64,000 nucleotides of DNA, taken from Streptomyces sp. NBC_01476 (GTDB taxonomy: Bacteria > Actinomycetota > Actinomycetes > Streptomycetales > Streptomycetaceae). Positions 38,301 through 45,869 of the stretch are shown here, piece by piece; the stretch's first letter is position 1; each line of letters starts with the position of its first letter. Where the stretch lies: assembly GCF_036227265.1 (NCBI RefSeq), contig NZ_CP109446.1:2493501-2557500 (forward strand), written 5' to 3'. Position numbers and translations under genes: made by a program. Below the pieces are notes generated by a model that was not told where the DNA came from, made no database searches, and was given only the letters and a program-made list of their open reading frames with translations.

Positions 38301-39205
38301 GTCCAGCCACGTACGGCGGTACGGGCGTTGCCCCAGTACGTGAGCCGGGTCGAGGGTCCTCCGTCGAGCGGTGCCACGTGCACCTCGGGGGCGCCGTCCC
38401 GGGTGGAGGTCCAGGCGAGGAGTTCCCCGCCGGGCGCGATCCGCGGCCGGCCCACCGGCATGTTGTCCGCGCTCACCCGCCACGCCCGCCCGCCGTCGAG
38501 CGGCGCGACCCAGACGTCGTCCTCGGCGGTGAAGGCGATGACGTCGCCGAAGGGGTGCGGGTTGCGGAGGTACGCGGCCTGGAGGGCGCTCCCGCGCGGG
38601 GGCCGGGGGGCGACGGGGTTGGCGGCGGTCTTGCGGGGGGCCGTGGTCTTCCGGGGCGCCGTGGTCTTGGCGGCCGTCTTACGGGGAGCGGTGGTCTTGC
38701 GGGGAGCGGTGGTCTTCGCGGCGGTCTTCCGCGCGGGCGACTTCCGGGCTGCCGCCGTCTTGCCGGCCGGCTCCTGAGCGGAGGTCTTCCTGGCGGCGGG
38801 CCTCTTCGGGGACGCGGCCTGGGTGGTCCGCCCGGTGGCGGCCTTCTTCGCGGCGGGCTGCTTCGCGGCGGCGCGCTTCACGGGGGCGCCCCCGGCGGCG
38901 GCTTCGGCGCGGGCGGCCGGTCCGCTGGTCGCCTTCTTGCCCACCGTCTTCTTCGCGGTCGCGGCCTTCTTGGCTGTCGCCGCCGTCGTCTTCTTGGCAG
39001 CGGACTTCTTGGCGGCTGACTTCTTCACCGCGGACTTCTTGGCCGCGGCGCTGGGGGTGGCGGCTTCGTCCGCCGAACCGTTCTCCGCGGGAGGGGTGTC
39101 CGCGGCGGCGCGGGTTGGCGCGGGCCGGCCGGTCTGCTCGCTCGGGTGGTGGCCCTGTCGCGCGGGCTGGTCGGTCGGCTGCGTCTTGGGTGTCGGATGC
39201 GTCAC
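35318..39205 (-). CDS. Tricorn-type protease with histone-like basic N-terminal tail
   Basis: A 1295-residue protein in two parts. Residues ~1-205 are Lys/Ala/Thr/Pro-rich (AAKKSAVKKSAAKK; later TTAPRKTTAPRK repeated), like the tails of actinobacterial HU or histone H1. Residues ~205 onward are a tricorn protease: two beta-propellers (AYLRNPHPFGDVIAFTAEDD; SDLAFSPDSGWLAWS), a helical bundle, a PDZ-like segment and an S41 catalytic domain. The tetrad is visible as Ser960-His961 (RTSHAYV), Ser1183 (EFSGSDGDI) and Glu1241 (VENHG). It should trim peptides after the proteasome or other proteases. The tail is unusual and could bind nucleic acid or polyphosphate. GTG start at 39205. Confidence 0.92.
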   Translation of the reverse strand: MTHPTPKTQPTDQPARQGHHPSEQTGRPAPTRAAADTPPAENGSADEAATPSAAAKKSAVKKSAAKKSAAKKTTAATAKKAATAKKTVGKKATSGPAARAEAAAGGAPVKRAAAKQPAAKKAATGRTTQAASPKRPAARKTSAQEPAGKTAAARKSPARKTAAKTTAPRKTTAPRKTAAKTTAPRKTTAPRKTAANPVAPRPPRGSALQAAYLRNPHPFGDVIAFTAEDDVWVAPLDGGRAWRVSADNMPVGRPRIAPGGELLAWTSTRDGAPEVHVAPLDGGPSTRLTYWGNARTAVRGWTPGGELVVVTADGQASLRRTWARTVPLDGGPTRTLPYGPIGDVAYGPGGAVLLQSATMGREAAYWKGYRGGTAGKLWLDPDGSGGFHRVHAGLDGNIECPMWVGDRIAFLSDHEGEGAVYSSLPDGSDLRRHTPLGGFYARQAATDGTRVAYTSAGRLHLLDDLASPPRPLDIRLGGQRTDLQPHPVRAAHHIGGARPDHTGRGSAVEVRGTTHWVTHRGGPARALAAEPGVRTRHPRVFSQGGDGDQQVVWVTDAEGDDALDIAPATGLEAGTAPRRLAAGRLGRVHELEVSPDGHRIAVASHDGRVLLVETQTGEVREVVDAEAGDASDLAFSPDSGWLAWSHPGPGSLRQIKLASTSDLTVVDATPLRFNDFAPAFTADGRHLAFLSERAFDPVYDAHVFDLSFPNACRPYLMTLAATTPSPFGPQRHGRPYDDEGEEDGPKDGTAAEDNDAEDGDGKGADRPRTPATKVDAEGLADRIVAFPVEAGRYSSLKAAKGGVLWLRHPLVGMLGSSLAGPDAHPPTTVLERYDLVQLRTELIADDADDYAVTGDSTKVLLAHGGRLRVAPADSKADDDSDSSVTVDLSRIRVTVRPTDEWRQMYGETHRLMRDNFWRADMNGVDWEAAGERYRPLLDAIATHDDLVDLLWELHGDLRTSHAYVSPPGGYRDPLHRQGLLGADISRTREGGWRIDRVLPGESSDPHARSPLAAPGVAVKAGDLLVAVDGHPVDPLAGPGPLLVGTAGKPVELTVAPAAGGPLRHVVAVPLADEEPLRYHDWVAGRRAYVHEVSGGRLGYLHVPDMVSSGWAELHRDLRVEVAREGLVVDVRENRGGHTSQLVIEKLARRIVGWDLPRGGHPFSYPQDAPRGPVVAVANEFSGSDGDIVNAAVRALGIGPVVGTRTWGGVIGIDSRYHLVDGTGVTQPKYAFWLEGYGWGVENHGVDPDVEVVHTPQDWAAGRDPQLDTAVTLALTALEEHPAKTPPPLPPLPRRP

Positions 39206-39409
39206 TCCGCCACCCTAACCAGGATCAACTCCTCATCGGAGAGCGGATGTCACAGTCACCGCGCCCCCACCCCCTCGCGCACTCCCCCAGTGCACAACTA
39301 CGCCTCCGCCCAACACCGTTCGACTCCCCCCGCCCCACCCCCCGTTCAGGTGAAACCCACCCCCGCGAACCGACCAACCGTCCCACATCCACGCGGACCA
39401 CCTCCGCGC

Positions 39410-39964
39410 TCAACTCCCCGCCTCCCCAGCCGCTTCGGCTGTCCGGAGCCGCCGGGACGCGAGACGTCTGATCCTCTTCGTCCGGCCCTTCATGGCCAGC
39501 CTCCGCAGAACCACCACTTCCCCGGAGCACTCCGCGAGGCGCAGCTGCAGCCAGTCGGACCACAAGTCCTCCGCGCCCGCCGAGATCCGCTCCCGCTGAA
39601 GCAGCCGCGCCACGGAGCCGCTCTGGAGGATCCCGGTCTCCGCCGCCCGCCGGGCCGCGTAGGCACGGTCGCGCTCCGACGAGAGCTGTGCGACCCACTC
39701 GGTCCTGGCCGCCGGGGTGAGTTCGCCCATCACCCGCAGGACGATCCCCAGTGCGACGTTCGGATCGGGCTCCAGCCCGACCGCCTCGAACAGCTGCCCG
39801 GAGCAGCGGTCCGCCCCGGCCGCCCGCGCATACAGCCCCCAGCGCTCGTGCTCGTCCGCGGCGTCCACCGGGTCCGTCCCCACGCACCGCGCCAGCGCTT
39901 CGAGCACAGCGGCCAGATTCCCGCCCGGCCCCGCCGCTGTCCCCATCCCTGTCCCCGCCCTCAT
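39410..39964 (-). CDS. Conserved-looking hypothetical protein
   Basis: The 184-residue protein is helical and charged, starting MRAGTGMGTAAGPGGNLAAVLEALARC. It has an acidic centre (DPVDAADEHERWGLY), Arg-rich helices (SSERDRAYAARRAAE) and a basic end (GRTKRIRRLASRRL). No signal, membrane helix or known motif is seen. The ATG at 39964 is supported by GGAGGAG six bases upstream. I do not recognise the family. It is followed by a 204-base gap before the tricorn gene and is divergent from the lipoprotein gene at 40164. Confidence 0.7.
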   Translation of the reverse strand: MRAGTGMGTAAGPGGNLAAVLEALARCVGTDPVDAADEHERWGLYARAAGADRCSGQLFEAVGLEPDPNVALGIVLRVMGELTPAARTEWVAQLSSERDRAYAARRAAETGILQSGSVARLLQRERISAGAEDLWSDWLQLRLAECSGEVVVLRRLAMKGRTKRIRRLASRRLRTAEAAGEAGS

Positions 39965-40075
39965 CCCCGCTCCTCCGTTCTGTCCCCCTTCGGGAGGGTA
40001 CGGCGGTGACGTGGTCGTGACGATGTCACGGTGGGCTTGCGGGTGGGCAACGGGCGCGTGCGGGGGGCGGATTGG

Positions 40076-40103
40076 TTGAACGAGTTCCCGGGGGCGGCCG
40101 TGT
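40076..40103 (+). promoter_or_regulatory. Candidate ECF-sigma promoter of the lipoprotein gene
   Basis: TTGAAC (40076-40081), 16 bases, then CCGTGT (40098-40103). The same two hexamers with the same spacing occur at 42520-42547 ahead of the ECF sigma gene. The layout matches an ECF promoter with a -35 AAC core. Recognition by the neighbouring sigma factor is inferred. Confidence 0.6.
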
Positions 40104-40163
40104 ACCTGTCCGAGCGGCTGACCACGAAGGGTCACCGCACCGGGTACATCGGAGGAAGAACCC

Positions 40164-41588
40164 ATGAACCGCACTCGCCTGGCCGGACTTGCCGCCCTCA
40201 TCGCCGCGGGGTCGATCGTCCTGACCGCCTGTGGGCCCGACACGGACAGCGGAGCCCCGGCGTCCTCCGCGCCCGCGGCTGCCACCGGGAAGGCGAACTC
40301 CTTCGCGAAGCTGCTCGGTTCGCTCGCCTTCAAGAGCGGGTCGGCGAAGGACAACAACGCCCCTGCGAACACCGGGGACTTCTTCCACGGGGCGAGCGAC
40401 AGCGCCGCCGCGATGAAGTGGGTGGAGCTCAAGGCGAGTTCGGCGGGGAACCTCAACCCGGTGGTGGTCAACGGCGCCGGCTTCACCCTCTACCGGTTCG
40501 ACAAGGACACCGCCAGCCCCTCGAAGTCCACCTGCAACGGCGACTGCGCCACGACCTGGCCGCCGGTCCTCGTCCAGCCCGGGTCGAAGATCTTCATCAA
40601 CGGCGTGCCGAAGTCCAAGGTCGGCGTGGTGCGCCGCGACGACGGCAAGCTCCAGGTGACCCTCGGCGGCTGGCCGGTCTACAAGTTCAGCAAGGACACC
40701 GCGCCGGGGCAGACCAACGGGCAGGGCGTGGGCGGGACATGGTTCGGCGTGACGCCGGACGGCGGGAAGGCCGGCCCGTCCCAGCAGGGGCAGGACGGCA
40801 CGACCGGGGTCGACTACACCAACGGCACGGCCGCGCAGCACAACGCGCCGCCGAACACCGGTGACCTCTACAAGGGTTCCCGGTCCGACAAGGCGGCCAT
40901 GCAGTGGGTGCAGCTCACGGCCGGCGCGTCCGGCGGGCTGAACCCGATCGTGCGGGACGCGGCCGGCTTCACCCTCTACCGCTGGGACAAGGACTCCGCC
41001 AACCCGTCGAAGTCCACCTGCAACGGCGACTGCGCCAAGACCTGGCCCCCGGTGCTGGTCCACCCGGGATCGAAGATCTTCCTCAACGGCGTGCCCAAGT
41101 CGAAGGTCGGCGTGGTGCGCCGCGACGACGGCAACCTGCAGGTGACCCTCGGCGGCTGGCCGGTCTACCGCTTCAGCAAAGACACCGTGCCCGGCCAGAC
41201 CAGCGGTGAGGGCGTCGGCGGCACCTGGTTCGCGGTCTCCCCCGAGGGCCAGAAGGTGCTGCCCGCGGTGACCGACGACGGCGGCGCCGCCCCGTCGGCG
41301 ACCCCCTCGGCCACCACCGGTACCGACACCCTCGGCAACGGCAGCGTCATCCTGGACAGCGGCAAGAACCTCACCGAGCCCAACGGTTCGGTGGGCGCTT
41401 CCGGCCCCGGCTGCCAGAACCTGGGCCGTCCCTTCACCGCGCTGTCGCTCCAGCTCTCCGGCGGCCCGGTCAAGATCTGGACCGGCCCTGACTGCACCGG
41501 CGACTCCGCGCTGATCACCGACTCGGTCAACGACCTGACCGCGATCGGCTTCAGCCAGCCCATCGCCTCGGTCCGCTTCGGCGGCTGA
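40164..41588 (+). CDS. Secreted lipoprotein with two tandem Yx4D-motif domains
   Basis: The 474-residue lipoprotein has a signal peptide ending in lipobox LTAC (Cys near residue 23). Two copies of a ~130-residue domain follow (DNA repeats at 40368-40756 and 40854-41242, offset 486 bp). Each has GAGFTLYRFDKD or AAGFTLYRWDKD, KSTCNGDCA and TWPPVL, and ends GGTWF.V.P.G. This is the family of lipoproteins with conserved Yx4D motifs; function unknown, surface electron-transfer or stress roles have been suggested. A C-terminal ~90-residue beta-rich region with two Cys (GPGCQNLGRPF; GPDCTGDSA) is extra. GGAGGAAG precedes the ATG. Probably controlled by the ECF sigma factor at 42585. Confidence 0.9.
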   Translation: MNRTRLAGLAALIAAGSIVLTACGPDTDSGAPASSAPAAATGKANSFAKLLGSLAFKSGSAKDNNAPANTGDFFHGASDSAAAMKWVELKASSAGNLNPVVVNGAGFTLYRFDKDTASPSKSTCNGDCATTWPPVLVQPGSKIFINGVPKSKVGVVRRDDGKLQVTLGGWPVYKFSKDTAPGQTNGQGVGGTWFGVTPDGGKAGPSQQGQDGTTGVDYTNGTAAQHNAPPNTGDLYKGSRSDKAAMQWVQLTAGASGGLNPIVRDAAGFTLYRWDKDSANPSKSTCNGDCAKTWPPVLVHPGSKIFLNGVPKSKVGVVRRDDGNLQVTLGGWPVYRFSKDTVPGQTSGEGVGGTWFAVSPEGQKVLPAVTDDGGAAPSATPSATTGTDTLGNGSVILDSGKNLTEPNGSVGASGPGCQNLGRPFTALSLQLSGGPVKIWTGPDCTGDSALITDSVNDLTAIGFSQPIASVRFGG

Positions 41589-41657
41589 GCACCAGGCACC
41601 CGCCACCGGGCACCGGGCACCCGGCCACCAGGCACCGGCCACCGGCCACCGGTCACC
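41588..41657. repeat. Degenerate CACC/CCGG tandem repeat
   Basis: About 70 bases after the lipoprotein stop consist of imperfect 7-10 base units around GGCACC and GGCCACC. It is low-complexity sequence with no gene. The remaining 120 bases to the next gene also hold nothing I can name. Confidence 0.6.
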
Positions 41658-41779
41658 GCCGAGCCCTCCGGCACGGCCCCGCCCCGCCCCTCCCCCGCCG
41701 GGCACCCCCGAGCCCCCCGCCCGGCCCGCAGGCCCACCGGATTCCCGGTGGGCCGGCGGCATGTGGAACGCTCGACTCC

Positions 41780-42491
41780 GTGAAAAGACGATTCGGCGCC
41801 GGGACGGCCACCTGGTCCCTCACCGCATTCGCCGTCGCGGCCCTCAGCGTCGCTGTCCTGCTGATCACCGGTACGAGCACCCGGCACGCAGCGGCCGCGG
41901 CCCCCCGTACCGGGCCCTTCCCCGCGGACTTCACCCACATCCGGCAGGTTCCGCGTACCCCCGCGCCCGTACCCGGACCCGACGCGTCCACCGGGACCTT
42001 CAGCGAGCAGTGCGGGCGGGACACGGACAACCACCGCAACGCCGACAACCTCGTGGTCTCCCCCGGTCTGGCGGGCGGTGCCCACCACACCCACGACTAC
42101 GTCGGCAACCTGTCCACCACCGCCTTCTCCACCGACGCGAGCCTCGCCGCCGCGGCGACCACCTGCACCGACGGCGACCGGTCCACGTACTTCTGGCCCG
42201 TGCTGCGCCGCCAGGACCGGCCGGGCACCGACCCGCACGCGGTCGGCGGCGGCCACGACGGGAACCTCGGGCGGATCCTGCCGCCGGCCGCCGTGACGGT
42301 GGAGTACCACGGCAGTCCGGCCGGGGACGTCGTGGCGATGCCGAGGTTCCTGCGGATGATCACCGGCGACCCGGTGGCCGCGACCGTGGGGCTCGCCCAG
42401 GCGCACGCGCAGTGGGGGTGCGCCGGATTCCGACCAGCAGATGGCCGCAGTGGTGCGCTGCCTCAACACCGGCCGCACCTGCGGGCGCTGA
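41780..42491 (+). pseudogene. DUF1996 gene with internal deletion and frameshift
   Basis: The first ~215 codons (GTG at 41780) encode a secreted protein with a signal-anchor (WSLTAFAVAALSVAVLLIT) and clear DUF1996 blocks: HHTHDYVGNLSTTAFSTD, TTCTDGDRSTYFWPVLR, VVAMPRFLRMITGD and WGCAGF. Complete DUF1996 proteins continue for another ~120 residues. Here the frame turns to nonsense (RPADGRSGALPQHRPH) and ends at 42523. A shifted frame from 42427 reads DSDQQMAAVVRCLNTGRTCGR with a stop at 42489-42491, which is the family's usual C-terminus. The middle has been deleted out of frame; a function for the shortened protein is unlikely. Confidence 0.75.
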
Positions 42492-42519
42492 GCCCGGCGG
42501 GAACACCCCCCGAATTCGT

Positions 42520-42547
42520 TTGAACCAAAGCTCCGCCGCTTCCGTGT
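42520..42547 (+). promoter_or_regulatory. Candidate ECF autoregulatory promoter
   Basis: TTGAAC (42520-42525), 16 bases, then CCGTGT (42542-42547), followed 37 bases later by the sigma-factor ATG. It is identical in both hexamers and spacing to the element at 40076-40103. Self-activation of ECF sigma genes is common, so autoregulation is likely. Confidence 0.6.
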
Positions 42548-42584
42548 TGAGAGCGACGCGGTCGCATCAGGATGGAGTAAATGG

Positions 42585-43166
42585 ATGGCGATACTGCGGT
42601 CTCGCGGATCTCGCACCCGGCAGAGCACGGGTGACGAGCTGCTGATCCGCTCGCTCTACGAGGAACACGGCAAGGCGCTGCTGGCCTACGCGACCCGGCT
42701 CACCGGGGACCGCCAGGCCGCCGAGGACGTGGTCCAGGAGACGCTGATCCGGGCCTGGCGCCATCCGGAGGTGATGGTGAACGGCGAGGGCTCGGTCCGC
42801 GGCTGGCTGCTGACCGTGACCCGCAACATCGTCACCGACCGCCACCGGGCCAGGGCGGCCCGCCCCACCGAGGTCGCGGAGTCGGAGACGGCAGCGGCGG
42901 CGGCCGGTTCCGTCCACCGGGACCACGCCGACGCGGTGGTGGACTCGATGGTGCTCATGGAGGCCCTCGACCGGCTCTCCCCCGAGCACCGTGACGTGCT
43001 GGTGGAGATCTACTACAACGGCCGTACCGCCGCCGAGGCGGCCCGGCGGCTGGGCATCGCCGAGGGCACCGTCAAGTCCAGGGCCCACTACGCGCTCAAG
43101 TCGCTGCGGCAGCTGTACGCGCACAAGCCCGGCAGTAACGTCAGCCTTCAGGAGGTGGCCGCGTGA
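42585..43166 (+). CDS. ECF-family RNA polymerase sigma factor
   Basis: The 193-residue sigma-70 family protein has region 2 (ALLAYATRLTGDRQAAEDVVQETLIRAWRHP, then GWLLTVTRNIVTDRHRAR) and region 4 (LDRLSPEHRDVLVEIYYNGRTAAEAARRLGIAEGTVKSRAHYALKSLR). The ATG at 42585 has GGATGGAG upstream; another ATG at 42581 is out of frame. The stop overlaps the anti-sigma start by four bases (GTGA). It belongs to the ECF groups paired with zinc-binding RskA-like anti-sigma factors. The shared motif suggests its targets include its own operon and the lipoprotein gene at 40164. Confidence 0.95.
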   Translation: MAILRSRGSRTRQSTGDELLIRSLYEEHGKALLAYATRLTGDRQAAEDVVQETLIRAWRHPEVMVNGEGSVRGWLLTVTRNIVTDRHRARAARPTEVAESETAAAAAGSVHRDHADAVVDSMVLMEALDRLSPEHRDVLVEIYYNGRTAAEAARRLGIAEGTVKSRAHYALKSLRQLYAHKPGSNVSLQEVAA

Positions 43167-43888
43167 GTGAGTCGCATCGCCATGGGGATCTGCTCGGGGC
43201 CTACGTCCTGGGGGTGCTCGACGCCCAGGAGACACGGGAGTTCGACGAGCACACGGCGGCGTGCGAGGCGTGCCGCGCGGAGGTGACCGAACTGCGCGAG
43301 GCGGAGGCGCTGCTCGACGCGGTGCCGCCGGAGGCGTTCGTGGACGGCCCGCCGGAGGGCGGGGACCTGCTGCTGCAGCGCACCCTGCGGCGGGCCCGCG
43401 AGGAGCGGGCGACGGTACGGCGCAGGTGGTCAGCGGCGGTGGGCGCGGCCGTCGCGGCCTCGGCGGCGCTGGTCTTCCTCGGCGGCTATCTGGCGGCCGG
43501 CGACCCGTCCGACCCTGAGGCCGGGCCGGTGATCCCCACCGCCACCGTGACCGCCCCGCCCGGCAGCGCCGTGCCGGGGGTCAAAGTGGCCTCGGCCACC
43601 GATCCGGACACCGGGGCGCGGATGACCGTGCGGCTCACCCCGGCGGCCGGCTGGGTCCGCCTCAACACGGCCGTGACCGGCATTCCCGCGGGCGAACGGT
43701 GCCACCTTGTGGTGCTCTCGCGGGACGGCGACCGGGAGACGGCGGGCGGTTGGGTGGTCGCCGACGACGGCAAGGGCGCCGGCAAGGGCGCCGACCTGGA
43801 CGGCTCCGCGGCGGTCGCCCCGGACCAGGTGGCCTCGGTGCTGGTGCAGAACGACAAGGGGAAGACGTACGTCACCGTGCCGGTCTGA
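43163..43888 (+). CDS. Membrane-anchored zinc anti-sigma factor (RskA-like)
   Basis: The 241-residue protein starts with a cytosolic anti-sigma domain carrying the H-x3-C-x2-C motif (DEHTAACEACRAEV). A basic stretch and one membrane helix near residues 93-113 (AAVGAAVAASAALVFLGGYLA) follow, then an extracytoplasmic beta-rich domain (RMTVRLTPAAGWVRLNTAVTGIPAGERCHLVVL), as in RskA. It should hold the sigma factor at the membrane until a signal triggers its cleavage. The GTG at 43163 overlaps the sigma stop, so the two are made in step. Confidence 0.93.
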   Translation: MSESHRHGDLLGAYVLGVLDAQETREFDEHTAACEACRAEVTELREAEALLDAVPPEAFVDGPPEGGDLLLQRTLRRAREERATVRRRWSAAVGAAVAASAALVFLGGYLAAGDPSDPEAGPVIPTATVTAPPGSAVPGVKVASATDPDTGARMTVRLTPAAGWVRLNTAVTGIPAGERCHLVVLSRDGDRETAGGWVVADDGKGAGKGADLDGSAAVAPDQVASVLVQNDKGKTYVTVPV

Positions 43889-43924
43889 CGCTCCCCGGCC
43901 CGGCCTGCCGCGACCCGTGTCCGG

Positions 43925-44668
43925 TCAGCTCCAGCGGCCGGAGCGGGTCAGCAGCAGGGCGGTGGCGGCGACGCCCGCCGTGGAGGTGCGCAGCACGGTG
44001 GGGCCCAGGCGGTACGGCGGGGCGCCGGCCCCGGCGAAGGCGGTCAGCTCTTCGGGGGCGACCCCTCCTTCGGGGCCGACCACCAGGACCAGGGAGCCGG
44101 CCGTGGGGAGCGGGGCGGTGGCGAGCGCGGTGGCGCCCTCCTCATGGAGGACGCCGGCGAAGTCCGAGGCCGTGAGCAGCGCGGTGAGCTGACGGGTCGT
44201 CATGAGGTCGGTGACCTCGGGGAAGCGCAGGCGGCGGGACTGCTTGGCCGCCTCGCGGGCCGTTGAGCGCCATTTGGCAAGGGACTTCGCGCCCCGGTCC
44301 CCGCGCCACTGGGTGACGCAGCGGGCCGCGGCCCAGGGGACGATGACATCGACGCCGGCCTCGGTCATGGTCTCGACGGCGAGTTCGCCGCGGTCGCCCT
44401 TGGGGAGCGCCTGGACGACGGTGATCCGGGGCGAGGGGGCGGGAACCTCGCGCAGTGCGGTGACGTCGACGTTGAGGACGTCCTTGCCGACGGTGCCGGA
44501 GACCGTGCCGTAGGCGCCGCGGCCGGACCCGTCGGTGAGCACGATCTCCTCGCCGGGCTGCAGCCGGCGTACGGAGACCGCGTGCCGCCCCTCCGGGCCG
44601 TCCAGGGTCAGGCGGGTGGGCGAGCCGTCCAGGAACTCCGGCTCGACGAGGAACACCGGGGCGGTCAT
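43925..44668 (-). CDS. rsmE: 16S rRNA (uracil-1498-N3)-methyltransferase
   Basis: The 247-residue SPOUT methyltransferase modifies U1498 of 16S rRNA in the 30S subunit. The N-terminal PUA-like domain (TRLTLDGPEGRHAVSVRRLQPGEEI) is followed by the knotted SAM domain with VQALPKGDRGE, LVLVVGPEGGVAPEEL and YRLGPTVLRTSTAGVAA. The ATG at 44668 overlaps the stop of the nitronate monooxygenase gene by four bases. The dnaJ-rsmE-HIT order is widely conserved; here a monooxygenase gene is inserted before rsmE. Confidence 0.95.
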   Translation of the reverse strand: MTAPVFLVEPEFLDGSPTRLTLDGPEGRHAVSVRRLQPGEEIVLTDGSGRGAYGTVSGTVGKDVLNVDVTALREVPAPSPRITVVQALPKGDRGELAVETMTEAGVDVIVPWAAARCVTQWRGDRGAKSLAKWRSTAREAAKQSRRLRFPEVTDLMTTRQLTALLTASDFAGVLHEEGATALATAPLPTAGSLVLVVGPEGGVAPEELTAFAGAGAPPYRLGPTVLRTSTAGVAATALLLTRSGRWS

Positions 44669-45729
44669 GCGCGGGCCCCCAGGGCGGCGTGGAGTTCCGC
44701 GGCCAGGGTCTCCACCAGCGCGCCGGCCGACAGCTCACGGGCCAGCCGGTGGCCCTGCCCGGCCCACAGCGCCATGCCCTGCGGGTCGGCGGCCGCGGCC
44801 GCCGCCTTCCGCAGCGGCGAGGTGAGGTGGTGGACCTGCGGGTAGCCGGGCGGGGCGTACGGGCCGTGCTCGCACATGAAGCGGTTGAGGAGGCCGCGGG
44901 CGGGGCGGCCGGAGAAGGCGCGGGTCAGTTCGGTGCGGGAGAAGACCGGGTCGGTGATGGCCCGCTTGTGCAGCACGTTGGCGCCGGACTCCGGGCAGAT
45001 CAGGAAGGCGGTGCCGAACGCCGCCGCGTCGGCGCCCGCGGTCAGCACGGCGGCGATCTGGCTGCCGCGCATCAGGCCGCCAGCCGCGATGATCGGCAGC
45101 TGGACGGTCTCGCGGACCTGCGGGACGAGGGTGAGCAGGCCGACGCCCGCCCGGTCGAGCTGCGGGTCGTCGCGGTGGGTGCCCTGGTGGCCGCCGGCCT
45201 CCACGCCCTGGACGCAGAGTGCGTCGGCGCCGGCCCGCTGGGCGGCGAGGGCCTCTGCGGCGGAGGTGACGGTGACGACGGTGTACGTACCGGCCTTGGC
45301 GAAGGCTTCGAGGACCGAGCGCTCCGGGCAGCCGAAGGTGAAGCTGACCATCGGGACGGGGTCCTCCAGGAGGACGGCCACCTTGGCGTCATAGGCGTCG
45401 TCGCCGCCGATGTCCGGGTCGCCGAGGGCGGTGGCGTACCAGGCGGCCTCGCCGGCCAGCTGCTCGGCGTAGACGGCGACCGCGGAGGGGTCGACGGTGC
45501 CGGGCTGCGGCATGAAGACGTTCACCCCGAAGGGCTGCGAGCTGAGGTCGCGCAACTGGCGGATCTCCTGGTACATCGCCTCCGAGGTCTTGTACCCGGC
45601 GGCGAGGAAGCCGAGGCCGCCGGCCGCGCCCACGGCCGCCGCGAGCTGCGGGTTGGAGGCGCCACCGGCCATCGGGGCCTGCACGATGGGATAGGCCGAG
45701 AAGGCGGAGAGATCGGTGAGCGCGGACAT
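44665..45729 (-). CDS. Nitronate monooxygenase family flavoprotein
   Basis: The 354-residue FMN TIM-barrel enzyme starts MSALTDLSAFSAYPIVQAPMAGGASNPQLAAAV. GVEAGGHQGTH holds the catalytic-type His, and the IIAAGGLMRGSQIAAVLTAGADAAAFGTAFLI segment is the phosphate-binding part. The family oxidises alkyl nitronates such as propionate-3-nitronate, or serves as other FMN-dependent enzymes; the substrate here is inferred. The ATG at 45729 is the first in-frame start at the domain. The stop overlaps the rsmE start, so both are probably read from one message. Confidence 0.9.
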   Translation of the reverse strand: MSALTDLSAFSAYPIVQAPMAGGASNPQLAAAVGAAGGLGFLAAGYKTSEAMYQEIRQLRDLSSQPFGVNVFMPQPGTVDPSAVAVYAEQLAGEAAWYATALGDPDIGGDDAYDAKVAVLLEDPVPMVSFTFGCPERSVLEAFAKAGTYTVVTVTSAAEALAAQRAGADALCVQGVEAGGHQGTHRDDPQLDRAGVGLLTLVPQVRETVQLPIIAAGGLMRGSQIAAVLTAGADAAAFGTAFLICPESGANVLHKRAITDPVFSRTELTRAFSGRPARGLLNRFMCEHGPYAPPGYPQVHHLTSPLRKAAAAAADPQGMALWAGQGHRLARELSAGALVETLAAELHAALGARA

Positions 45730-45813
45730 GGCCTCATCGTGCCACGGGCGCCTGAGACCGCCCCCACCGGCCAGCGGGTGCCCCCGCCGCTCCCGGCCGG
45801 TCCGTGAGTGTCC

Positions 45814-45849
45814 GGCAGCCCCCGCCCCGGGAGGGGCAGAGGGGCTGCC
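45814..45849 (-). terminator. Terminator hairpin after dnaJ
   Basis: GGCAGCCCC (45814-45822) pairs with GGGGCTGCC (45841-45849), and the loop contains a second nested GCCCC/GGGGC stem. It lies 20 bases past the dnaJ stop on the minus strand. Confidence 0.65.
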
Positions 45850-45869
45850 GACTGCGCCGGGCGGGCGTC

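Noticed and set aside
38580..39205. A separate HU/histone-like gene upstream of the tricorn gene
   Set aside because: The basic repeats are in the same uninterrupted frame as the tricorn protease, with no stop, no HU core fold and no second start with a ribosome site.
42427..42491. A separate small peptide gene (DSDQQMAAVVRCLNTGRTCGR)
   Set aside because: It matches the usual C-terminus of DUF1996 proteins and lies just downstream of the broken frame, so it is better read as a remnant than as a gene.
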